In this document: piece after piece, positions 10,221-22,680 of the stretch
Position numbering within the stretch: position 1 is the stretch's first letter
How the letters are laid out: the number at the start of each line of letters is the position of its first letter
NCBI GenBank assembly: GCA_029204225.1
Contig: CM055104.1
Location: 42,985,480 to 43,049,479, forward strand
DNA: 64,000 nucleotides
Reading direction: 5' to 3'
DNA from: Diphasiastrum complanatum
Lineage: Eukaryota > Streptophyta > Lycopodiopsida > Lycopodiales > Lycopodiaceae
The notes under the pieces: model-generated
Databases searched by the model: none
Seen by the model: the letters and a program-made list of their open reading frames with translations, nothing else
Told to the model about the DNA's origin: nothing
Translations under genes and position numbers: made by a program

Positions 10221-10558
10221 TCAAATTTGATTAAAACAATGTATTCTACATGAAAAATGGAGCATTTGGATCATCTCAATCCGAGCAATATTTAAGAAAG
10301 TTATCGCCCTTCAAAGTTTTTTAGGCTATTTTTTTTTTTCTTGGAGCTTGAAAAGCATGCTACCCCAGCGTGCTACTTATTTAAGCTTTTAGTCTTTAAC
10401 TCAAATTGATACAACCCCTTCTAGGTTCCAAGGGAAAAATGTTTGCTAGTCTAAAAAACGTTAAACTGTCATAACTTTACTATTGCTCGGATTGAGATGG
10501 TTCAAAAAGCAAAAGTGCTCCATTTTTTATGTAGAATTCATTGGTGTAATCAAAGTTA
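10221..10558. mobile_element. foldback (long inverted-repeat) element
   Basis: The left arm (about 10221-10330) and right arm (about 10450-10558) are imperfect reverse complements. AATGGAGCA, CTCAATCCGAGCAAT, AAGTTAT and TTTTTTAGGCTA on the left pair with their complements on the right. The arms exceed 80 bp around a loop of roughly 120 bp. I could not fix the outer ends or a target duplication. A diverged half-copy lies near 6880-6955, so this is a repeat family. Confidence 0.65.
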
Positions 10559-10689
10559 GTTTTTATCTAATATAAAATGACTATTTATAAAGCCTATATA
10601 TCTGATAGCATACCATGTGCCATAAAATTTTAGAAATCATTTGTAAATAAAACTTGCTAAACTCGCAAAGAATCTACTCGCAGATTGTC

Positions 10690-11071
10690 AAAACCCTAGT
10701 GCACCAATGGATAGATGAACCCAAGAGAACTCATGTATAAGCATGAAATGAGATAAGAGGGAGAAAAGATCTGTTCTCCCACGCTTGTACACTATTTATA
10801 ACAGGTCCATGCCTCATTTTGAACTTGGTTTCCCTCTGTAGAAACTTCTAGATCAAAAACCCTACTAACGATATGGACTAGATTCAATGAATCAACTATT
10901 CAAATCTGAATCTCTCAAACTCGACCTTCTACATTTACCACACTTTTTAAAAGTGGTAATTCAAAAACATTTAGACTAAAATAACTTTGAAATGTCTATC
11001 TCTAAGTCTAAAATACAAATTGGCCTCAATTGCCAAATACAAAAGATCAAACTAGCTGACAATTTCTCACA
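10690..11071 (-). repeat. partial 3' LTR of copia B
   Basis: It starts TGTGAGAAATTG right after the polyprotein stop. It matches copia A's LTR for about 370 bp, through the TATA box and the leader ending near CCATTGGTGCACTA, then diverges. The rest of the LTR is lost or unrecognisable next to the foldback element. Confidence 0.6.
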
Positions 11072-11912
11072 CTCCCTCTTCAACTAGTTTTAGCATAGAC
11101 TTTGATAACACTCCAAGTGATGTCCTATGATTCATGAACAAGTTCTTTTCCAATGCTTTGGTGAAGATGTGAGCTACACATTCCCTTAAGGACACATGCT
11201 GAAGCTCCACCTCCTTTGCAATGACTTGCTTCCTCACAAAATGATATTGCACCTCAATATGCTTGCTCCTAGCATGAAATAGGATTTGCCAACCTTTGGG
11301 CTGAATGATTGTCACAAAAGATGATTGGACTCTCTGAAAAATCTAGCAAGGGAAGATCCTTGATCATCTTCTTGATCCATACCATCTCCTTTGTCCAATG
11401 AGTAAGGGCTTTGTACTCGGCCTCACTAGATGACAATGAGATAGTGGCTTGTTTCTTTGTCATCCATGATATAGCTCCATCACCTATGAAAATACAATAT
11501 GCACTTATGGATTTTCTATCCATTTGATCTCCAACAAAGAATCTGAAAAACCATACAAATTAGGTGATGATTCCTCATACAATATGCGAATTCCCATGAT
11601 GTATCTCAAAACAAAGTCCGAATCTGAAAAATCATACAAATTAGGTGATGATTCCTCATACAATATGTAAATTCCCACGATGTATCTCAAAACTCTCTTC
11701 CCTAGCTTCCAATGCTCCTCACTAGGATCTTGCATAAATTGGCTTAATCTACCAACACAATAGCTTAGATCTGGTCTTGTGATGGTTACATATATAAGTG
11801 AACCAACTAGATTTCTATAGAGAGTAATGTCCTCGATGGTTCTTTCATTACCTCTTATAGTTAGATTTACATTTGACTCCATAGGTGTATCACAAGACTT
11901 TGCATCTACCAT
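11067..11912 (-). pseudogene. copia B RNase H region
   Basis: Motifs are SLIYVTITRPDLSYCVG, SEEHWKLGKRVLRYIVG, SISAYCIFIGDGAISWM, LSSSEAEYKAL, FHARSKHIEVQYHF and AHIFTKALEKNLFMNHR, ending in EEGV and a stop. Frames shift near 11510 and 11280. A 27-residue segment (VLRYIVGIYILYEESS and on) is tandemly duplicated with an 81-bp period at about 11540-11700. Confidence 0.85.
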
Positions 11913-11922
11913 TGAAATCTAC

Positions 11923-12531
11923 TTAGAATAGAATTAGCATTCTTCTCTTGACAAATGAAAGTAGATTGAGAAGTCCTAACACTTCTATTCCTAAGATGTA
12001 ATGCAAATGACCAAGATCATTCTTGAGAGCATTCTTGATATCATCAACATCTTGGTTGTTGTTTCCACTCAAGATGATATCATCCACATAGATTAGCAAA
12101 ATAGTAACTTTATTACCAACAAATCCATAAAAAAGTGAATGATCATACTCACTCATAACAAAGCTTCGAGAGAGTAAAAATGTGTTAAGCTTAGCATACC
12201 AACTCCTTGGTGCTTGCTTAAGACCATACAAACTCTTCTACAGAAGACAAATATGATTTGGCTTTGTAGATTAAATGTAGCTCTCGGCTTGCTCCATGTA
12301 CACTTCCTTCTCAAGATCACCATTCAAGAATGCATTTGTGATGTCCACTTGCCATAGGTCCCATCCAAAAAGAGTAGCAAGAGAGATGATGACCCGAATT
12401 CTTACCATCTTTGCCACGGGTGCAAAGGTTTCATCACAATCAATACCATGTTCTTGAGCATATCCTTTTGCCACCAACCTTGTCTTATGCTTATTGATAG
12501 ATCCATCTTGGTTATGTGGTAACAACATCAA
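11923..12531 (-). pseudogene. copia B reverse transcriptase
   Basis: The 5' part has [20 protein letters not shown] and [15 protein letters not shown], then [20 protein letters not shown]. After a break it continues MYGLKQAPRSWYAKL and ILLIYVDDIILSG, so the YVDD catalytic motif is intact. Frame breaks around 12231-12271 and at 11923 stop it from giving one protein. Confidence 0.88.
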
Positions 12532-12559
12532 TATTCATGTCCTTGACCATACTATTATG

Positions 12560-13134
12560 ATGCATGTACAAGATTGACCTCATGTTTAAATGACCTAGTC
12601 TTTGATGCTAAACATGAGCATCAGAATTACTCACAAAAAGTGCATGATCATGACTTAGGATGTATAAATTTCTTTCTTTGTGTGCAGAAAGGATTTCATT
12701 GGAATTCCCATCAATAATAGTAGATTGACTAGCAGTAAACGAGGCTTTATAGCCTTGATCAGTGATCTTGCTAATAGATAATAAGCTCTTTGTTAACTTG
12801 GGTACGTATAGTTCACCATCTAACTGTCTAGTGATGTCGTCAGAAAACTGCAGTCGAATGGAGCCTTGGCCTTCAACCTTGTGTGAACTTGAGTCCGCCA
12901 AGGAAAATGTACTTTGAATCTGTTGCTGTGAGAAAAGAAAATAGGTTCTTACATGGTGTCATGTGTTGTGAAGCACTTGAATTAAAATACCATTGACAGG
13001 CATCTCTACTTGGTTGGTCTTGTACCATCAGCGCCTTGTCATCCTTTTGGGAATTTTTGATAGAGTCAGAACCTTCGTCTTGGTGCTGCTGCATCTTCTT
13101 TCTCGATTCATTGTGCTTGAGGATGTGACAATCC
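12560..13134 (-). pseudogene. copia B protease and gag-pre-integrase
   Basis: The protease box reads WYFNSSASQHMTP, where copia elements normally have WYLDSGAS-x-HMT; the catalytic Asp is now Asn and the following Gly is Ser, so it should be inactive. Further on are LYVPKLTKSLLSISKI and NEILSAHKERNLYIL, the usual lead-in to the pre-integrase domain. A frame shift lies near 12880-12900. Confidence 0.8.
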
Positions 13135-13763
13135 TTAATGTCGTGATTTGATCTTTTGCAATATCTGCAAAATGTTTGGGCTTGGATGGCTGTTGATGTC
13201 TGTGATGTTATTGTTGTTGGTGCGTTGAATCTGGATGCTCTGCTTTTGTCTTTTTGTCCTTGAAATTCTTCTTCTTGGACTGATGCTTATTAAAGTACAG
13301 ATTTTCCTCTGTACTTCTTCCTGCAAAAGACTTGTTGTCAGCTTTTGAAGAGATAGCGCAGGAGTATTGCCCAGAAACAATACTAGATTATTGTAGGAGG
13401 ATGAAAGACTAGCAAGAAGAGACATAATTGAGTCTTCTTCTGACTTTCTCAAGAAGAGACGAGTCAATACATCTGAGGTCTCGTAGATACTTGTGAGGAT
13501 ACCCCATGCTTCTTTGGAGGTGGTGCTGTTTAATACGTGAGCAATCTGAGTGTCTTTCAGATTCAAGGATACAATGGCAAGTGCTTTGCCATCCTTTTCT
13601 TCCCATGTTGAGAGCAATTCAAGTTCTGTCGGTCTGACTATTGCACTGTTTACATATCCCTCTCCTTCTTGATTAAGATCATCCTCATCTTGAATTTCCA
13701 CATGTGGAAATCATCTCCGTTGAACTTGTTGATCAGACGGATCTCTGAGGTTGAACCTTCCAT
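13135..13763 (-). pseudogene. copia B gag with CCHC zinc knuckle
   Basis: From ATG 13763 it reads MEGSTSEIRLINKFNGDDF, then HMWKFKM, the conserved start of copia gag. After a frame break near 13680 come TSKEAWGILTSIYETSD and SSYNNLVLFLG (UBN2-type gag). CRYCKRSNHDIKDC near 13140-13180 is a perfect CX2CX4HX4C knuckle. Confidence 0.82.
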
Positions 13764-13872
13764 TATAATTGAGGAACAGAGATTACACAACTGGAATATG
13801 ACTAGCTCCCGGAAAAACAAGAACATATTAGGTTCCTATATATCCTGAACTCTAGTAATCCAAAAACACCTC

Positions 13873-13884
13873 GCTCTGATACCA
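13873..13884 (-). other. copia B primer-binding site
   Basis: On the minus strand TGGTATCAGAGC matches the standard Ty1/copia primer site complementary to initiator tRNA-Met. It lies about 110 bp upstream of the gag start, as expected. Confidence 0.85.
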
Positions 13885-13890
13885 ATCTAT

Positions 13891-14751
13891 TGGCTTGGAT
13901 GTTGATGCCAACTAATTAAATGAATTCCTATTAAAAGATCTCGGATTACTTGGAGAACGAATATTAATGAGTTGCTTTGATGAGAGTATCAGTGTAGGTG
14001 TCTTAGACAACCGTTCAGATAAATTTTGAAAACTATTAGACATCAAAGACAACCATGCAATTCACCGATCTTGATATTTAGATATAAAGGAATATAATTA
14101 CAATTAGGCATCAAGGACATCCGTACATTTCCTTGTCTATGATATTGCGGAAGAAGAGTGAGAGTTACTTAACATTCAACAAGAATGTAAGAAAATGGAA
14201 CAATAGCGAATCTGTATATTAGTGTTGTAAAACAGCGATTAGACCACAAAACAATAGCGTTGCGTGTGATCCCACTAACAGAAACAAGACAATAGTTATC
14301 GCTCTGAATATTTACTTTCTCTCTATGATCACTAACTCTGAGGAGTCAGATATCGAAAGACCAATTTTTGGTCGTAGATTTTTGTCTATCTATTTGTATA
14401 TCTCATGTATCATCTGACAAATCAACTTTTTGAATCTCTATCTCCCTTCAATTGCTCTTTTACATATATAGCAATTGGAAGATCTTGCATTATTCGATCT
14501 TTACAATTACAAGAGCTCTTTTACTTGACTAATTAGAACAGTTGTTATTGGAGCGTGAAGACGTAGACAGTTCGTACTTGGAATCTTGTGTATTTCTGCA
14601 AAGTGTCGTCTTTTTCACACTTTTCATATTTTTATGCGAAGCAGTGTCGCATTTATGGAAGTCTCTAAAATGGCCTAAAAATTGAGTTAACACAAGTGTC
14701 GCAAAACACTTAGTTGCTCAGGATGGCTCGAAGGCAACAAAGGTGACAGTG
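13891..14751. other. presumed copia B 5' LTR region, not delimited; no gene
   Basis: A 5' LTR should lie here, just upstream of the primer site, but I see no match to the 3' LTR at 10690-11071. Either the two LTRs have diverged, or the 3' end was replaced by a related element. GTGTCGCA and its complement TGCGACAC occur at 14640-14720. Confidence 0.35.
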
Positions 14752-15414
14752 TCAGGTTTTTTGCCTATGGATCTTTCCTGAGAAGATCTGGAGGTTCTTT
14801 ATAAGCTCGACTTTATCTTTATTGACTTCTATTCCTCTATTTGATATTCTGTGTCCAAGTAAAATTCCTTCTTTCATACCGAAAAAATATTTCTCTAGAT
14901 GAAGGGATAAACAAGTATCTCGACACCGTTGCAATATAAGTTTCAGCTTCTGTAGATGTGTCTTTATATCACTATATACACAGAAATCATCAATAAAAAT
15001 TTCTAGAAAAGTTCTTAGGAAGGTAGTGAAAATTAACATCATGATTCGCTGAAAAGTCGTTGGTGCATTGCAAAGACCAAAGGATTTTTTGTTGTAGGCA
15101 TAAGTGCCCCAATTCGTAGTGAACATGGTCTTTGAACGATCCTCCTTTATCACACCAACCTGATTATAATCAGAGAAACCGTCACAGAAACTGTAACGCT
15201 CTTGACCAGCAATCTGATCTAGGATAGAATCAGTGAAGGGCAGAGAATGATGATCCTTCCTTGTGGCGGCATTGAGCTTCTGGAAATCCTGGCATATTTG
15301 TATTTTGTCAGTCTTTTTCTTTGGAACAACAACACTGGGTGAAACCCATTCACTGCTTAAGATGGGATAGATAATACCCGTCTTAAGGTGCTTGTTGAGT
15401 TCATCTTTAACCAT
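14752..15414 (-). pseudogene. gypsy reverse transcriptase
   Basis: Motifs: EWVSPSVVVPKKK, QDFQKLNAATRKDHHSLPF, FSDYNQVGV, TFQRIMM and EIFIDDFCVYS, with LGHRISNRGIEVNKDKVE at the thumb. IDD keeps both catalytic aspartates. The domain ends prematurely before the usual RSFLG motif and RNase H. Confidence 0.85.
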
Positions 15415-15498
15415 GAGGGAGTACTTTGGATTGAGACGATACTATCTCTGTCGAACAGGTACAACATCTTCTTTAAGATCAATACGGTGCTCTCTGAA

Positions 15499-15990
15499 TT
15501 ATGTAGGTATACCTTTCAAATAGTCAAGCAACCAAGCAAATACATCTTGGTACTCCTTCAGCAATTCTATAAATTTCGCTAATTTCGATTCTCCAAGTGA
15601 CTTTGAAACATGCACAAATCTGCCAGGTGCAAGTTCAATTAGTTCAGTAGAATCTGGTAGAATGATACATTTAGTCATACTGGCCTTGCTATGGCCATGT
15701 GTTTCGCGCATGGTTGACTCCGTAAATATATTCTTTTCGTCAGTCTGATTCTTATTACCAAATTCGTGTTCAGATTCGTCACTCGAATCATCATGAGAAT
15801 CTTTAGAGTTCGCGTCTACAACTTTAATTTCTTCATTTATAACATTCGCTTCAGCGTTGCAGTCATCGAAGAATTCTTCTTCGTCAGTATTCTCATAGCA
15901 TTCAAAATATTGCACTTCGATGTCAGATGCATTGGAAAAAATATTTAACACATAAGAAGAATCTTCTGAGGTAAAACTGGGGTCAGACAA
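15499..15990 (-). pseudogene. gypsy acidic linker upstream of RT
   Basis: This segment is rich in Asp, Glu and Ser, then has IELAPGRFVHVSKSLG and KFIELLKEYQDVFAW, the block that normally precedes the Ty3 RT domain. It is separated from protease and RT by frame breaks. Confidence 0.65.
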
Positions 15991-15997
15991 AGGAGTT

Positions 15998-16651
15998 TCA
16001 CCTTCTTATTTGCCACGGCTCCAGGTGATTATTTGTTTTGCTGGCTATACCTCGATTATTGGTCTCACTAGTCTGAAATCTCAACTCTCTAGATTTCCAA
16101 TAAACACTTGTGTTTGATTGATAAAGCCAGGGCCATCCAATTAGCAGAGAATAAGATGACAAACCAAGTGCTTCGATAACTATAAAATTCATTGTGAAAG
16201 GCTTGGCTTGAATGTAAACAATGACATCCTTCAATTCTCCAACAGGTTTTTGTCGCGTCGAATCAGCTAACTTGATATTTCGCTGTGTCGGTTGAATGTC
16301 AGTCAGCCCCAAAGCATGAGTTGTATCTTTTGTTATTATGTTCACACTTGAACCATTGTCTATCGGCACTTTTTCAATCAAACATCCCGCAATGGCAACA
16401 TCAATTTCAGGTGCGCCAAGATCTCCTAAATCAATAGACAATACACCAGCATCTGGCCATAAAAACTTTTTTTTCTTTTTAGGGGCAAAAAGACCTTTCA
16501 ATTGCTTACGGTAATAAGTGTTGTCTGCCAACAATTGCTCAAAAGTGATGTTCGGACAAAGAGATCCAATATCAGTCACTATGTCATAATCCTTCGTCTT
16601 TGATTTTGAGATTGGCTTGTCAATAACAGCACTAGACAATTTAGTCTTCAT
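15998..16651 (-). pseudogene. gypsy aspartic protease region
   Basis: VPIDNGSSVNIITKDT resembles the retropepsin active-site loop, but the usual Asp-Ser/Thr-Gly reads Asp-Asn-Gly. Further on come FIVIEALGLSSYSLLIGWPW, the second conserved strand, and a W-x-x-W-like end. Probably inactive. Confidence 0.65.
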
Positions 16652-17330
16652 CGTCCCCTTTCTCGAACGTGGCCACCTTCTCTACAGTAGTTGACTGAAG
16701 TTCAGTGTTGATAATTTCTTTCGCTTCTACTGAGATATCTTTTGCAAATAATTTTGCAGCATTGCGGTCATACTCGGGGTCGTCTTTAAGATCTTCTTTG
16801 GTCGTAGATTTATTCGTTGACTTGCTAGAAGATTTCTTCTTCGAAGATTTTTAGTGCTTCATTGAAGATTTATGTTTCGGGTTTCGAGGAGCCTTTTTTT
16901 CTTGTTGTGACTTTGAATATCTTCTCTACGTCACTTGGCCAAGATTGGTCTTCTGTCTTCGCCAATTTTCCTTCAATAATATCAATCCTCTGCACAACAG
17001 CATCAGTCGAAGCTTTTGCTTTCGAGTTTGCAGTAGGTGTTGTTGCTACATACTGATATTTAGATCGCAGCTTCTGTGGCTAAGGGCAGTCAGGATACTT
17101 GTGGTCAGGCTCCCTACAGTTTGAGCATAACAGTACATAACCAATCGGCTTTCATGGCTGAGGACAATCAGGTGAAAAATGTCCCAGCTTTCCATAGTTG
17201 TAACAGTTGCCCGACACTGGTTTAGTCATTTGTGACTTCATCGCTAGTCCAACAAATTCAGGAGGATTGTGTCTTCTTGGTACAAACTTTGGTCTACCTT
17301 AAGGCTTCTCCCAGATAGACGAGGTAGGAG
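16652..17330 (-). pseudogene. gypsy gag remnant with zinc knuckles
   Basis: One intact knuckle, CSNCREPDHKYPDC (CX2CX4HX4C), lies near 17085-17130. A second, CYNYGKLGHFSPDC near 17175-17215, has its second Cys changed to Tyr. The flanks are Lys/Glu-rich and contain stops. Confidence 0.65.
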
Positions 17331-18897
17331 TATGTGACCAAGATGTTGATGGTAATTGTGAATATGTACAGGCTTAAGTATAAAGATATCTCACTGTTTC
17401 ACTTTTGGCGGTGATAGATCTCATTTTCATGCTTGGATTGATGATGCTAAGTTTTCAAGTTTTGATCTTTCGAGAGGTATTGGGGTATGACTCTGCTACT
17501 TTTAGCTCTGGAGAATTCGCACACAAGTGAAGAGGTTCGCGCACAAAGGCCAAGCTTGTCAAAATGAGTACCGTGCGAGTACTATTTGAGGAAAGATCAA
17601 GAATTTGTATCGTTAGATAATTTGGAGGAGGTTGCTATGTTTCTCTCACCTTCTTTGGATTTTCCTGATATTTCTAAAGCCTCTGGTCCTTAGGGCAAAA
17701 GTACCTCCAGCCTATTCGCACAGGCCAATTTTGATCATTTTAAGGGGGCCTTTTTCGATTTCTTGGTCAAGATATGTAAGTAGAGTATTCGCACGTGTTA
17801 AAGTTTTCGTTGGGAATCTATGCGAATACTTACCATGATGAGATATGCAAAAATAGCCATTTTTGCTCTGTATCTTACCATCGGTGATAACATAGAGTCT
17901 CATAATATTTTCGAGTTATTCCAATGAAATATGATCCTGGTTGGACATGTTTGGCATTGTTGACACACCACTGTCATTTGCCTCACTAGAGTCTCTTGTT
18001 CTCATATTACCACTTGAGGGTGGCAGTACCTGGACAGGCCTCTTCATCGGCGGTCTCGAGATTTGAAGGCAATGGATTGATCCCCACCGGTCAGTAGTAA
18101 CTCAACCTACAAAACTTTCACTCATAAAACTCAATGTTTGTTAGCTTGAGATTATGACAAGCCATTTTCTCCTTGCCATCTGAGCGCTCTTAACATACCA
18201 TTGAACTCCTTACAAGAAAAACAGCTATCTCAAGCAAACTTGTTTCAAAACAAGCGCTCTCTATGTCGAGATTCTATGCACTTAGGTGATGGGTGATGGA
18301 TGTTGATATCGACAGATTTGGCAAACTTATCATGACGGATCTATGGTTTTCTACTAGGACACTTCTAAGGCATTCCCTACTAGAGGTGCCTAAGGCTATC
18401 AAAACAAATTCATCATGATAGGATTTCGGCGATGGAAGATGGATATGTACAATTATAGGTGCAACGTGTATCTCCAAGAGCTTGGAGTTTCCTAAGTGGA
18501 ACCATATGATGTTGCTCTTACAGGATTTTACTAAGCTTCAAGTGCTCGAAATTATGGGTCTTCGTTGTGATCACAAATGAACCTCTCTGGATAGAATTCG
18601 CATGCATGCCTGGGACTCGCACAAGTCAAGATCTTGCCAAAAAGTAGGCTATGCGAGTACTAGATAGTTCTATTTTAGGAGAGATCAGAGATTTTGCACT
18701 TGAAAGTATTTCTACAAGTTTCTTCTGGGTTTTCTTACCTTATTTGGGAGTTTTTTTTTTTTTGAAATTAGTCACCTCCTCTAGGATGCTTGTAGCTGAC
18801 AAAAGTCGTTGCGAAAATCAAGGAATGACTCGTATAGTTGTGCGAGTTATTTCGGACCTAGTCAACTCGAATGGACCACATAGCAAGAAAATTACTA
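17331..18897. other. diverged repeat region, no intact gene
   Basis: Segments at about 17500-17720 and 18590-18800 are related (GAATTCGCA, a run through TGCGAGTACTA, then similar T-rich text), so this looks like an old duplication. Short antisense frames near 17920-18060 and 18274-18477 may be gag leader debris of the neighbouring gypsy element, but I recognise no domain. Confidence 0.4.
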
Positions 18898-19076
18898 GGG
18901 ACTCGTACAAAAAATGACTCGTGGATGGAAACGGACGACTCGCACAGAAGATGACTCGCAGATGACTCGTGCAAGGGTGGGAGATGACTCGTGCAAAAAA
19001 TGACTCGCAGATGAGTCGTATAGAAGATGACTTGTACTCGTAGATGACTCGTACAGAAGATGACTCGCAAATGTGA
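18898..19076. repeat. ATGACTCG minisatellite
   Basis: About ten imperfect units of roughly 15-20 bp share the core GATGACTCG followed by T or C and then A/G-rich text. The antisense Ser/His-rich frames over it arise from the repeat and are not genes. Confidence 0.75.
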
Positions 19077-19957
19077 AGCTGCAGGCAAAACAGACTAAAA
19101 ACACCTTAAAATGAGCTGAATATGAGTTGAAAGCGGCGGCTGGGTGCACAAATGAATCTCCTCAATGTCTTTCTCAAATGCTTGCTTATTTAAACAACCA
19201 ACAAATAGCTTGAGCGCTCACCTACTCCATCTGCAGCATGTATTTGTACCGGCTCAGTTATCCATCTGAGATGTGAATGAGGCATGAAACAGTTAAACTA
19301 CTCTTGCTTGGAGGTTGTGCTTTGTTGAATGACTTCTGCCGTCTTGAATGAGGCAAACAATGCTCAGTCTACATTTATTGGAAGTCACTGTCTTTGGTCA
19401 CCATATCTTCACCATTTTGCTATCATTAATGTTGCTCATTTGGTCGTAGCTGGATCAGGAATCCAATGCAGTTAAGGAAGGTGTTCACAGCGAGGCAGTC
19501 ATGGCAATGGAGGCGCAAGTAGTGGCTACTTGTCAGCATGCGCTGGGCTGTAGATGGGGAATAACTTCCCACACAAGGGAGAACACTCAGAGAGAAAGAT
19601 AAGCATGTATTGCAAATGAGGTTCTTGTCGAAAATGGACTCTTCCACTCCTATATATACTTGGAGTGGTGGTCACTTACAAAAAGACACTATGGGACTAA
19701 CTTAACTTTGAATCACATTGGTGCCATGGGACAAACCCCTAATGGACCTTTTTACATAATTGAAATAACTGGAAACTACATATCTATGTGCAGTGCCCAT
19801 GGCAATTTAAACTTAGAACTAAATAACTTAAGCCAGTACGGATACCGTAAAAGCCTAAACTTGCTGGGCAAGTTCTACGTTTAAATCCTATCCTGCTTGT
19901 ATTTTTTAAGATGTTCCGCAGGATGACTAGAATATTCCTTGAAATATCAGCCTACAA
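19077..19957. other. no gene seen
   Basis: Small frames at 19426-19647 (minus) and 19660-19884 (plus) have no motif. This is the left flank of the LTR copy that starts at 19958. Confidence 0.4.
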
Positions 19958-20821
<864 letters not shown>

Positions 20822-20838
20822 TTGGCGCCGTTGTCGGG
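20822..20838 (+). other. primer-binding site, TGGCGCC type
   Basis: TTGGCGCCGTTGTCGGG begins immediately after LTR copy 1. It closely resembles the primer sites of plant Ty3/gypsy Athila-type elements. This sets the plus-strand orientation of the element. Confidence 0.7.
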
Positions 20839-21419
20839 CTTGCAAACACAACTCACAGATCTTTCAAAATGTTTTACTCACCATTCAGCTGAGGCCCTGC
20901 ACAAACATTGTATCTTTTAACAAAAAACCCTACAAGAAACATATTCATGCAAACCATTCGGATCTACTAATCTATTTTCAAACTCGGAACAAACATTGAT
21001 AAGCTGCATCTCTATCAAATTCTGTGAGGCGAAATCATTGCTAGTTGTTTAGCAGCCTTTGTAGCTGAGATGTAGAGTCGCTGCTAGCTAAGAGTAGAAT
21101 CTTAGCAAACCATGGGGGATCGTTGCTAGTAGAGATAGAAATTCCTAAGCAGATAGTGAGTAAACTCATCTGCAAATTGAGAACGAACCTAAGCAAACAT
21201 CCAGATCGTTTTTCAGTTCTTCATCGTCTTTGTTTGTATTGCTTGTTGTCCTGCATTCTTTATTTTTTCCAAGCACACATTCAAATTTCTTGTTTGTCAG
21301 ATCGTGATTATTTCAGAACGTCTCTATTGATCCTTCATATCTGTGCGAACATTCCGGAAACCCAACGCCACACCGCTATCTCACATTTCTGGGAACCGCC
21401 AGTTAAGAATCCAATTTTT

Positions 21420-22680
21420 TCTTGAAGTTTCGAGTTTCTTAATTTTTGCATCTGTCGTTTTTTGAATTTTTCAAATTTCTCAATTTTCAAATTTTCAAAT
21501 TTTTTTCAATTCGTTCGATTTTTGTATTTTTTTTCACATTTTTCAAAAAAATTGCGTTTGACGATCCCATCTGAAAATTGCATCCAACGATTGTCAAAAA
21601 CTCAAAAACAACACAAATTTTGTTTCAAACAACTGCATCCGCTGTTTTTCTCAGTCTAATATTTCCTATTTTTTGATTTTTTGAAATTTTAGAATTTTCT
21701 CTAGCCGACGAGTTATTTTTTTAATTTTTTTCATTTTGTTCCAGTCTCTCCAGTTTTTTCAATTTTTTGAATTTCCACCGTCGCACCGTTGTTTTGCACC
21801 GCTAGTAAAAATTGAGTTTTTCAAAATTTTCGATATTAGCATCCGCCAAACTGCACAATAAATTTTGCATCCGCCGACCTACAGTAAATGTGCATCCACC
21901 AATAATTTGCATCCACCGTTATTTCAGATTTTCGAGTTTTTAAATTTTTTGAGTTTTTCTTAGAAAATCTCATCGTTTTTCTCCAGTTTTCGAATTTTTG
22001 AGTTTCTTGAGTTTTTTTACATTTTTTCGAGTTTCTCCTGTTTTTTCGAGTTTTTTTAATTTTGATTTTCGAGTTTGTTCAAAAAAATTCGATTCAACGA
22101 CGACCATCTCACACGCACAATCTGTCCAAAATTGCACCTTTCGGAATTCTAATTTTTGTATTTTTTTTCGAGATTTTTGAGTCTCTCGAAATTTTTTCAA
22201 GTCTCTCAGAAATTTTTTCGAATTATTTAGAGATTTTTTGAGTTCTTTAACTTTTTTCGAGTTTTTTTCGAGAAAATTACGTCTGACGAATTGTACAACA
22301 AGACTTTCTCTAACGATTGCATCCGACGACTTATAAACTCTCTAACGTCTCCATCCGACCATTTTTTGAAATTTTTCGAGTTCTTGCATTTTCTAATTTT
22401 TCAGAGTTTTCAAGTTGCTTTGAATTTTTTCGAGTCTCTCTGAATTTTTGAGTCGTTTCAAAATTTTTTGAGTCGTTCTAACATTTTTCGAGTCGTTCTG
22501 TATTTTTTGAGTCTCTCCAAAAAATTTCGAGTTTTCGAGTTTTGAGTCTATCAGACTTTTTTCAAGTTGTTCTGATATATTTTCGAGTTTTCTGGATTTT
22601 CAAAATTTTCAAGGTTCTAACATTTTTTTGAGTTTTTCGGAGATACTGTTAGTTACATATTTCAAAGAATAAAAAGAAAA
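21420..22680 (+). repeat. T-rich low-complexity zone with GCATCCGNC motifs
   Basis: The plus strand is dominated by T runs in variants of TTTTTTCGAGTTTCTC. Spaced through it are GCATCC-(A/G)(A/C)CGA-like motifs near 21580, 21635, 21840, 21870, 21893, 21912 and 22320. No coding potential. Confidence 0.7.

Larger units (their letters stand above)
10690..13890 (-). mobile_element. Ty1/copia retrotransposon relic B
   Basis: Read on the minus strand: primer-binding site (13884-13873), gag, zinc knuckle, protease remnant, gag-pre-integrase, then RT and RNase H, ending at the stop at 11067 and the start of a 3' LTR. Frames are broken several times. The integrase core is missing: HQRLGHLNMRS-type pre-integrase sequence near 12600 passes almost directly into the RT block. 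It is closely related to copia A. Confidence 0.88.
14752..17330 (-). mobile_element. Ty3/gypsy retrotransposon relic
   Basis: On the minus strand the order is gag zinc knuckles (17040-17220), retropepsin-like protease (16651-15998), an acidic linker (15990-15499) and reverse transcriptase (15414-14752). RNase H and integrase are missing: similarity stops within the RT thumb at 14752, beside the copia B area. Stops separate all the domains. Confidence 0.85.

Noticed and set aside
18898-19076. CRISPR-like array
   Set aside because: Units are too short and imperfect, with no distinct spacers, and the DNA is a plant nuclear genome.
18858-19149. Ser/His-rich antisense frames
   Set aside because: They are produced by the ATGACTCG minisatellite and lack any independent coding evidence.
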